The notes under the pieces are model-generated. The model was not told where the DNA came from, did not search any database, and was given only the letters and a program-made list of their open reading frames with translations. This document shows positions 61,601 through 64,000 of a DNA stretch of 64,000 nt, one piece after another. This DNA comes from Paraburkholderia phytofirmans PsJN (GTDB taxonomy: Bacteria > Pseudomonadota > Gammaproteobacteria > Burkholderiales > Burkholderiaceae). The stretch spans positions 1,550,001-1,614,000 of the forward strand of contig NC_010681.1 of NCBI RefSeq assembly GCF_000020125.1, given 5' to 3'. Numbering within the stretch: the first letter of the stretch is position 1; every line of letters starts with the position of its first letter. The translations under genes were made by a program, and so were the position numbers.

Positions 61601-64000
61601 GGAAGACGTCAAAACGTGTTCGGAGTCGCATACTGGCGAAGCGCTGCTGCAATACGACCGCGCCATGGGCGCGGCGGCCGAACCGGCGTCGCAAGGCATT
61701 CCGTTGCAAAAAGCGCTGAGCGCGGCGCGCGCGCGCAGGGCGATCGAAGGCGAGGACGTGGTGCGTATCGTCAATGCGCGCGAGCACAACCTGAAATCGC
61801 TGGACGTGGACATTCCGCACGGCAAATTCAACGTGATTACCGGCGTGTCCGGTTCGGGCAAGTCCACGCTCGCTTTCGACATTCTGTTCCACGAAGGACA
61901 GCGCCGTTACCTCGAATCGCTGAACGCCTACGCGCGTTCCATCGTGCAGCCGGCGGGGCGTCCCGAGGTCGACGCGGTGTACGGCATTCCGCCGACCGTC
62001 GCGATCGAACAGCGGCTCTCGCGCGGCGGCCGCAAGAGTACGGTCGCGACCACGTCCGAGGTGTGGCACTTCCTGCGTCTGCTGTATGTGAAGCTCGGTC
62101 TGCAGCATTGCATTCACGACGGCACGCCGGTCACGTCGCAGAGCGTCGAATCGATCGCGGCGCAGTTGCTGCGCGATCACAAAGGGCAGCATGTCGGTTT
62201 TCTGGCGCCGCTGGTCGTGAATCGTAAAGGCGTCTACACGGATCTGGCGAAGTGGGCGAAGGCGCGTGGCAATACCCATCTGCGTGTGGATGGCGAATTC
62301 GTGCCGGTGGACCCGTGGCCGAAGCTCGACCGTTTCCGCGAACATACGATCGAGTTGCCGGTGGCCGATCTCGTCGTGTCGCCGGACAATGAAACCGAAC
62401 TGCGTCGGGCGCTCGATCAGACGTTGGAAGTCGGCAAAGGCGTGATGCATCTGCTGGCGCCTTTAGACGGTTTGCACGACGCGATCAGCGGCGGCCGCGC
62501 CACGGCGAAACTCGGCGCGGTCAAGGTGCTGTCCACCAAGCGTGCGTGTCCGACGTGCGGCACGAGTTATCCGGAACTCGATCCGCGCATGTTCTCGTAC
62601 AACAGCAAGCATGGCTGGTGTACCACCTGCGTCGGCACGGGTCTCGCGCTCACGCGCGAACAACGCGCGGTGTACGACGATACGATTGTCGTCGACGACA
62701 ATCGTGGCCGCGAGCAAAGCCTGCCGTCGGAAGAGCAGGAGCCCGAAGGTCTCGTGGACGAACCGTGTCCGGATTGCGCCGGCACGCGTCTGAATCCCAC
62801 GGCACGCGCGGTCACGTTCGACACGCAGGCGATTGTCGATGTCGCGCAATGGACCGTATCCGACACGCGCGCCTGGATCGACACGCTGGAAATGACCGGT
62901 CGCGATGCGGAAATCGCGCGTGACGTAGTGAGCGAAATCGGCAGCCGTCTGCAGTTTCTCGAAGAAGTGGGCCTCGGCTATTTGAGTCTCGATCGTGCGG
63001 CGCCGAGTCTGTCGGGCGGCGAAGCGCAGCGCATCCGGCTTGCCGCGCAGCTCGGCAGCAACCTGCAAGGCGTCTGCTATGTGCTCGACGAACCGACCAT
63101 CGGTCTGCATCCGCGCGACAACCAGATTCTGCTGAACGCTTTGCGCAAGCTCGGTGAAAAGGGCAATACGCTGGTGGTCGTCGAGCACGACGAGGACACG
63201 ATCCGGCGTGCCGATCACATCATCGACATCGGCCCGGGCGCTGGCAAACGCGGCGGCACGCTGGTCGCGCAAGGCAGTGTGGCGGATCTGTCGGCGCAGC
63301 CCGATTCGCTGACCGGACAGTTTCTCGCGCAGCCCATCGTGCACCCGCTGCAGCCGCGTCGCGAAGTGGTCGCGCCGGGCAAGCGCACGGCCGCGGTGCC
63401 GGAGAACTGGCTGACCGTGCATGGCGGCAAGTTGCATAACTTGCGCAACGTTACGGTCGGCATTCCTTTGTCGCGACTCGTCGCGGTCACTGGCGTCAGC
63501 GGTTCCGGCAAATCGACGCTCGCACGCGACGTGCTGATGAGCAACCTGCTGGATGCCGTCGGGCGTTCGGTGTTGTCATCGCCGGCCACGCGGCGCGCGC
63601 GCGCGGCGGCCGAAGAAAAACCGGCAGCGAACCGGCGTTCCAGCGTGCTGGCGCGTACGGCGCCGCGCGCGCCGCTAAACGTTACGCATGCGTGGCAAGG
63701 CTGCGATTCGATCACCGGCTGGGAAACCATCGACCGCGTACTCGAGGTCGATCAAACGCCGATCGGCAAGACACCGCGTTCGTGTCCGGCCACTTACATC
63801 GGCGTGTGGGACGCAATCCGCAAGCTGTTCGCCGGCACGCTCGAAGCGCGCGCGCGTGGCTATACGGCCTCGCGTTTCTCGTTTAACACCGGCGAAGGCC
63901 GTTGCCCGGCTTGCGAGGGGCAGGGCGTGCGTACCATCGGCATGAGCTTCCTGCCCGATGTGAAGGTGCCTTGCGACGTGTGTCACGGGCAGCGCTTCAA
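58665..64000 (+). CDS. uvrA: Double-length UvrA (two fused UvrA-like halves), 3'-truncated
   Basis: An open frame of at least 1778 residues that runs off the window; ordinary UvrA is about 950. It holds four Walker A motifs (GxSGSGKS near residues 46, 682, 1060 and 1610), ABC signatures LSGGE near 527, 877 and 1449, and zinc-finger cysteines in both halves (CPTCGGSGFEH, CPTCGTSYPEL, CPACEGQG). It is therefore two complete UvrA-type units in tandem. UvrA finds DNA lesions and loads UvrB. No ATG precedes the first domain; I use the TTG at 58665, with a GTG at 58635 possible. A LexA box controls it. Confidence 0.9.
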   Translation, partial: MASNGKNGKNGSSSINGTIKIRGARQHNLKNVDLDVRTGEMTVVTGPSGSGKSSLVFDTLYAEGQRRYVETFSAYARQFLDRMDRPQVDRVDGVPPAIAIDQTNPVRSSRSTVGTMTELNDHLKLLYARAAELFDRKTAHQVRHDTPETIYAELLERTAQNEPRLVVTFPVELPESASEQEVEQWLSASGYTRVQAQREVDSPTGKRKLLDVVADRFRLRSVDKQRVVEAIEASLKRGGGRVNIYVLPASPEGPESQEAEPQIWRFSTGLHSPESDLRYADPQPALFSFNSAYGACEVCRGFGRVIGVDLGLVIPDARKTLRDGAIKPMQTPAWKECQDDLMRYAAKADIRRGTPWGELTDAERDWVINGSPDWNGKWQSHWYGVKRFFEYLESKAYKMHIRVLLSKYRSYTPCETCGGARLKTESLLWRLGSKANADDVLPAAKRFLPRGVDWTRGQLEALPGLTVHDLMLMPIERIRHFFDEISLPSALLDDALKLLLAEVRTRLKYLCDVGLGYLTLDRQSRTLSGGEVQRINLTTALGTSLTKTLFVLDEPSIGLHPRDLNRIVEAMHRLRDAGNTLVVVEHDPSVMLAADRLIDMGPGPGERGGSIIYDGAPEAIRSSGTLTGEYLGGRRHVADAAHWSQRPVDATTPRIVLEGATEHNLLDVTVEIPLERLVCVTGVSGSGKSTLLQDVLYPAMARHFGLATESPGAFRSLSGADQVTDVVFVDQSPIGKTARSNPASYVGAFDEIRKLFAKAPLAQQRGYGPGMFSFNSGEGRCPTCGGSGFEHIEMQFLSDVYLRCPDCDGRRYRAELLEVKIERGEPARALSIADVLELTVSEATTYFAKDAEVLRVLQPIVDVGLEYVKLGQPVPTLSGGEAQRLKLAGFLAESAQARTARSAKQAVAKRLFMFDEPTTGLHFDDIAKLMQAFGKLLASGHSLIVIEHNLDVIRAADWLIDLGPEGGDGGGRVLCAGTPEDVKTCSESHTGEALLQYDRAMGAAAEPASQGIPLQKALSAARARRAIEGEDVVRIVNAREHNLKSLDVDIPHGKFNVITGVSGSGKSTLAFDILFHEGQRRYLESLNAYARSIVQPAGRPEVDAVYGIPPTVAIEQRLSRGGRKSTVATTSEVWHFLRLLYVKLGLQHCIHDGTPVTSQSVESIAAQLLRDHKGQHVGFLAPLVVNRKGVYTDLAKWAKARGNTHLRVDGEFVPVDPWPKLDRFREHTIELPVADLVVSPDNETELRRALDQTLEVGKGVMHLLAPLDGLHDAISGGRATAKLGAVKVLSTKRACPTCGTSYPELDPRMFSYNSKHGWCTTCVGTGLALTREQRAVYDDTIVVDDNRGREQSLPSEEQEPEGLVDEPCPDCAGTRLNPTARAVTFDTQAIVDVAQWTVSDTRAWIDTLEMTGRDAEIARDVVSEIGSRLQFLEEVGLGYLSLDRAAPSLSGGEAQRIRLAAQLGSNLQGVCYVLDEPTIGLHPRDNQILLNALRKLGEKGNTLVVVEHDEDTIRRADHIIDIGPGAGKRGGTLVAQGSVADLSAQPDSLTGQFLAQPIVHPLQPRREVVAPGKRTAAVPENWLTVHGGKLHNLRNVTVGIPLSRLVAVTGVSGSGKSTLARDVLMSNLLDAVGRSVLSSPATRRARAAAEEKPAANRRSSVLARTAPRAPLNVTHAWQGCDSITGWETIDRVLEVDQTPIGKTPRSCPATYIGVWDAIRKLFAGTLEARARGYTASRFSFNTGEGRCPACEGQGVRTIGMSFLPDVKVPCDVCHGQRF

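Noticed and set aside
60531..62450. A 639-codon open frame on the minus strand inside uvrA
   Set aside because: It is opposite a frame with clear UvrA motifs, is rich in His/Arg/Ala, and has no recognisable protein; typical antisense shadow in high-GC DNA.

Overview
The window looks like chromosomal DNA of a betaproteobacterium of the Burkholderia/Paraburkholderia group. The evidence is high GC with strongly GC-ending codons, a DUF3563 micro-gene, a four-gene Ftr-type iron importer, a HemP gene, many LysR regulators, and core blocks that are typical of the group (tyrB next to uvrB; bfd-tonB-exbB-exbD; murI, bfr and class I fumarase). No rRNA, CRISPR array, insertion sequence or prophage was seen. 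One tRNA gene, tRNA-Ser(GGA), is present. All calls come from reading the sequence; no database search was run.

Layout. 1-3343: the 5'-truncated error-prone polymerase DnaE2. 3464-5181: a copper module (CopZ chaperone, CueR regulator, shared operator) with an RmlD-like reductase behind copZ. 5486-12173: small and metabolic genes (DUF3563, a Pro-rich secreted protein, an orphan ABC binding protein, RlmJ, an aldo/keto reductase, and a 3-hydroxybutyrate dehydrogenase-patatin operon). 12404-16154: divergent tyrB and uvrB. 16337-28142: an iron belt. It holds ftrABCD, hemP with a structured 3' region, bfd-tonB-exbB-exbD and bacterioferritin, and four candidate Fur boxes. OsmC, pirin, LysR and a free-standing 40-codon exported peptide gene lie among them. 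28332-36781: central metabolism (fumarase, acetyl-CoA synthetase and a two-component Na+/solute symporter). 36842-42727: tRNA-Ser, an acyltransferase, transporters and an asparaginase. 42861-44943: a palindromic repeat, a sigma-28-type cheV gene and a DUF4142 protein. 45113-53837: a TPR protein, oxidoreductases, a glutathionyl-hydroquinone reductase, a small OB-fold protein and LysR regulators. 53970-58323: an acyl-CoA dehydrogenase / CoA-transferase / MHS-transporter operon with a divergent LysR. 58522-64000: a LexA-box promoter driving a double-length UvrA that runs off the window.

How the genes work together. Iron: FtrABCD should import ferrous iron. TonB-ExbB-ExbD would energise outer-membrane siderophore or heme receptors, HemP supports heme uptake, and Bfd and Bfr release and store iron. 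DNA damage: dnaE2, uvrB and the SOS-controlled long uvrA are all repair genes but sit far apart. Acetate: Acs lies directly upstream of a DUF4212/VC_2705-type symporter pair, which suggests import and activation of a small carboxylate.

The items most worth a second look are the fused double UvrA under a LexA box, the EF-hand loop inside the symporter, the 20-residue membrane peptide between bfd and tonB, the RNA-like 3' region of hemP, the bacterioferritin with a substituted ferroxidase ligand, and a strand-polarised codon shift around the palindrome at 42.9 kb.
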